Shown: in pieces, positions 51,202 through 53,013 of the stretch | Layout: each line of letters starts with the position of its first letter | Numbering within the stretch: position 1 is the first letter of the stretch | From: Anaerolineae bacterium | Lineage (GTDB): Bacteria; Chloroflexota; Anaerolineae; 4572-78; J111 | Assembly: GCA_020433835.1 (NCBI GenBank) | Contig: JAGRBY010000003.1 | Location: 1-53,013, forward strand | Length of the DNA stretch: 53,013 nt | Direction: 5' to 3' | Notes under the pieces: model-generated | What the model was told of the DNA's origin: nothing | Database searches by the model: none | The model's input: the letters and a program-made list of their open reading frames with translations, nothing else | Made by a program: the position numbers and the translations under genes

Positions 51202-52326
51202 ATTATTCCCAACCCTAAACGCCTCCAACGCCGCCCAATCGATAGCCACGCCTAAACCCGGTGCGTCGGGCAGCACGATATCGCCTGCTTCATCCGGCAT
51301 AATGGGCGACGGCAGAATAAAATCGCGCCGTTCGGGTGTCCAGTGGGGCGGATCGAACGGAAACTCAATGAACGGCGCTTGCGACACAGCAGCGGCAACG
51401 TGCAGATTGGCCAACAGCACCAGGCCATCGCCCCACGTATGCGGCGAGTAAATGGCCCCCGCTGCCTGCACTTCGGTGGCAAATTGCCGCGCACGCAGTA
51501 CGCCCGTACTCCACACCACGTCCGGCTGGTAAACATCGAGCGAGTTGTGATGCAGATACTCGCGCAGCTCGACAAATTCGCGGTTACCCTCACCGCCGGC
51601 AATGCGTACCTTCGCTCGCTGTCGTAAATCGGCTAACCCGCGAAAGTCGTGGCGGTGCAGCGGCTCTTCCAGCCAGTACACATCTAACTCGGCCAGGGCA
51701 TCGGCCATCCACAGCGCGGTCTTGAAATCCCACGGGGCGGTGGTATCCCACGGCATTTGCCAGCCCTGGTTGGCATCGACCAGGAGTTTGAGATCGCTGC
51801 CGACGGCATCGCGCACGGCTTGCACCACCGCCAGGTCAGCGCGGGGATCGGCCGCGTGAAAGCGAATTTTCATGGCCGGAAAGCCCTGGGCCTGAAGCTG
51901 CCGCGCCGATTCAGCCCGCACTTCCGGCAGTACGCGCTCGCCGGTGGAAGCATAAGGCCGCACCCGCCGGCTGCGCCCACCGAGCAGCTTCCACAGCGGC
52001 TGCCCGCTGATTTTGCCCATGAGGTCCCACAGCGCCACTTCCAGCGGCCACATACGGCCATAATGGAACTGCAAATTGTCGATAACCCGCACATGGCGCT
52101 CGATGGCAAACGGATCGTGACCGATAAAGAGATGCTCGTGCCCGGCCAGCCCCAACATGGCATCCCCGGCCCCCACCCCCTCAATATCACCGGCCCGCAC
52201 CCGAACCAGTGTTGTGCCAAAGCTGGTCCTCGGCTGCGGATCCCACGACGCGTTAAACGGCGGGTCGAGCGGCATCCGATAGTGAAAGATTTCGATGGAA
52301 TCGATAGACATGTTGGTCATAGTCAT
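51199..52326 (-). CDS. Enolase-superfamily enzyme (mandelate racemase / muconate lactonising group)
   Basis: A 375-residue two-domain protein: an N-terminal capping domain and a TIM barrel with the catalytic residues K153-I-R155 (AMKIRF), metal ligands D184 (LLVDANQGW), E220 (WLEEPL) and E246 (GGEGN), and H296 (YSPHTWGDG) as the second base. This layout is that of the MR group (KxR, then DxN, E, E, H), which acts on acid sugars or related carboxylates by alpha-proton removal. The substrate cannot be told. The first ATG (52326) is used; ATGs at codons 3 and 6 are possible. It stands alone between repeats. Confidence 0.85.
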   Translation of the reverse strand: MTMTNMSIDSIEIFHYRMPLDPPFNASWDPQPRTSFGTTLVRVRAGDIEGVGAGDAMLGLAGHEHLFIGHDPFAIERHVRVIDNLQFHYGRMWPLEVALWDLMGKISGQPLWKLLGGRSRRVRPYASTGERVLPEVRAESARQLQAQGFPAMKIRFHAADPRADLAVVQAVRDAVGSDLKLLVDANQGWQMPWDTTAPWDFKTALWMADALAELDVYWLEEPLHRHDFRGLADLRQRAKVRIAGGEGNREFVELREYLHHNSLDVYQPDVVWSTGVLRARQFATEVQAAGAIYSPHTWGDGLVLLANLHVAAAVSQAPFIEFPFDPPHWTPERRDFILPSPIMPDEAGDIVLPDAPGLGVAIDWAALEAFRVGNN

Positions 52327-52333
52327 ACCTCAC

Positions 52334-52409
52334 AGGAGATTAGAGATTAGAGATTGGAGATTAGGAGATTTGTAAGGCCAATCTCCCCGTCTCCAGTCTC
52401 TAATCTCCT
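52334..52409. repeat. GGAGATTAG-type tandem and inverted repeat
   Basis: Short direct repeats of GGAGATTAGAGATT on the left and an inverted copy on the right (CTCCAGTCTCTAATCTCCT) form a hairpin just upstream of the enolase-superfamily gene. It would sit in that gene's 5' leader. Confidence 0.6.
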
Positions 52410-52504
52410 AAAGAAGCTGCGTCAAGTATACCATGTCCTGCCGGGCCACAAAAGATGAGCCGCAAAGCAATTACGGTCAACGGTTGAACCTTTATTGGAT
52501 TGTA

Positions 52505-53013
52505 GCCGAACCTCATAGTGATCAACGCCGACTCACTAAGAGGTTCGCACTTGATCACTAAGTGATTCCTTACCTTACGCAGATGAAAATTTGACAATAT
52601 CAATAGAGTGACAGGAAAGGGCCTTCAGTTCAGCGAAGGCAGCCTTAAGGGCTTGCAAGTACAACTTCGATTTCAAGGCAAAATGATTGGAGTGATGAGT
52701 GAGTTTGAGCCGCTCAAGTTTGATAAAAGCAATCATAGCGGCAAAGATGTGGTTAGATTGGGAACGAATGGTTTTGGTCGGTGATTTTTCCAAAGCAGCA
52801 TTTTGTTTGAGCGATTTATGAAAGGTCTCAACGTTCCATCGTGTTTGATAGATAGCTGTGACCTGGAACCAGGTCAGAGACGTGTCGCTGGAAATCAAAT
52901 ATAATGTGCCGGTGGAACCATCTTTGTTTATAAAGACTTGTTTGGCCAACAGCAGTGGGAAATCTACCCCTTTGAGATAGACCAAACGGCATTGACCGGC
53001 ATTTAAGTCGACT
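52505..53013 (-). mobile_element. IS4/IS701-like element, partial copy (right window edge)
   Basis: The 3' end of the element with its transposase C-terminus. The inner terminal repeat CTTACCTTACGCAG (52569-52582) is the inverse of 327-340 in the left copy and overlaps the transposase stop. Subterminal GATCACTAAGTGATTC-type repeats extend to about 52505. Same orientation as the left-edge copy. Confidence 0.6.
52575..53012 (-). CDS. IS4/IS701-like transposase, C-terminal part (runs off the right edge)
   Basis: The frame is open from the window edge for 145 residues to TAA at 52575. IYQTRWNVETFHKSLKQ has the YREK signature exactly spaced (Y-x2-R-x3-E-x6-K), which contains the catalytic Glu of the DDE triad. 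VYLKGVDFPLLLAKQVFI and YLISSDTSL precede it. It complements the N-terminal part seen at 1-258. Confidence 0.85.
   Translation of the reverse strand, partial: VDLNAGQCRLVYLKGVDFPLLLAKQVFINKDGSTGTLYLISSDTSLTWFQVTAIYQTRWNVETFHKSLKQNAALEKSPTKTIRSQSNHIFAAMIAFIKLERLKLTHHSNHFALKSKLYLQALKAAFAELKALSCHSIDIVKFSSA

Noticed and set aside
1..53013. CRISPR array or prophage
   Set aside because: No regularly spaced direct repeats of CRISPR type, cas genes or phage structural genes were seen; the repeats present are palindromic and single.

Overview
The window reads as a chromosomal segment of an aerobic member of the Chloroflexota (probably Anaerolineae or a related class). This rests on the combination of an alternative complex III (act) cluster joined to a caa3-type oxidase, menaquinone synthesis genes, domain-fused cobalamin genes, multi-GAF sensor kinases, and a secreted protein with a C-terminal YLPLLMK tail of the kind common in this phylum. 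Both window ends fall inside the same IS4/IS701-like insertion sequence in the same orientation. The left end holds the N-terminal third of its transposase and the right end the C-terminal part, so the window behaves like an assembly unit bounded by a repeat.

Layout from left to right. (1) 1-4,600 is an accessory zone: the partial IS, a 5'-truncated integron-type integrase, two tandem paralogous secreted proteins, an attC-like recombination site, a DUF4469-like gene, and a complete ISL3-family element whose transposase is split by two -1 frameshifts and which cut off the 5' part of another gene. (2) 4,622-14,438 (minus strand) is a cobalamin operon, cbiX-cbiC-cbiD-cbiET-cbiL-cbiFG-cobJ/sirC-cobA. 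It has CbiX, CbiD and CbiG, the marks of the early-cobalt route, and several gene fusions. cbiJ, cbiA and the lower-ligand genes are not here. (3) 14,539-14,782 holds two abutting MITE-like palindromes. (4) 14,846-20,177 (minus) carries a metallophosphoesterase and a PAS-GAF3 histidine kinase / NarL-type regulator / REC-Roadblock protein operon. (5) 20,350-23,408 (plus) carries tRNA-Leu(TAA), an 8-oxoguanine deaminase-like amidohydrolase, a membrane TPR protein and ClpS. (6) 23,420-31,217 (minus) carries a LamG protein, a HAD hydrolase, menE, menD, menF and a TetR regulator whose promoter has an operator-like palindrome just downstream.

(7) 31,677-47,638 (plus) is the main respiratory block: an unrecognised 882-residue protein with an HxxxDG motif, a Ser/Thr kinase lacking its last subdomain, actABCDEF, a small membrane protein, a SCO copper chaperone and coxBACD. 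Menaquinol made with MenFDE would feed ActA-F; electrons would pass through ActE or the cytochrome c domain of CoxB to an A2-type haem-copper oxidase. (8) 47,639-53,013 is repeat-rich, with several unrelated palindromic elements around a Kef-type K+/H+ antiporter and an enolase-superfamily enzyme, and ends in the second IS copy.

All assignments come from reading sequence and motifs; no database search was run. The strongest candidates for new biology are the acyltransferase-like 882-residue protein plus truncated kinase fused to the head of the respiratory operon, the integron remnant with an attC-like site, and the CobJ-SirC fusion.
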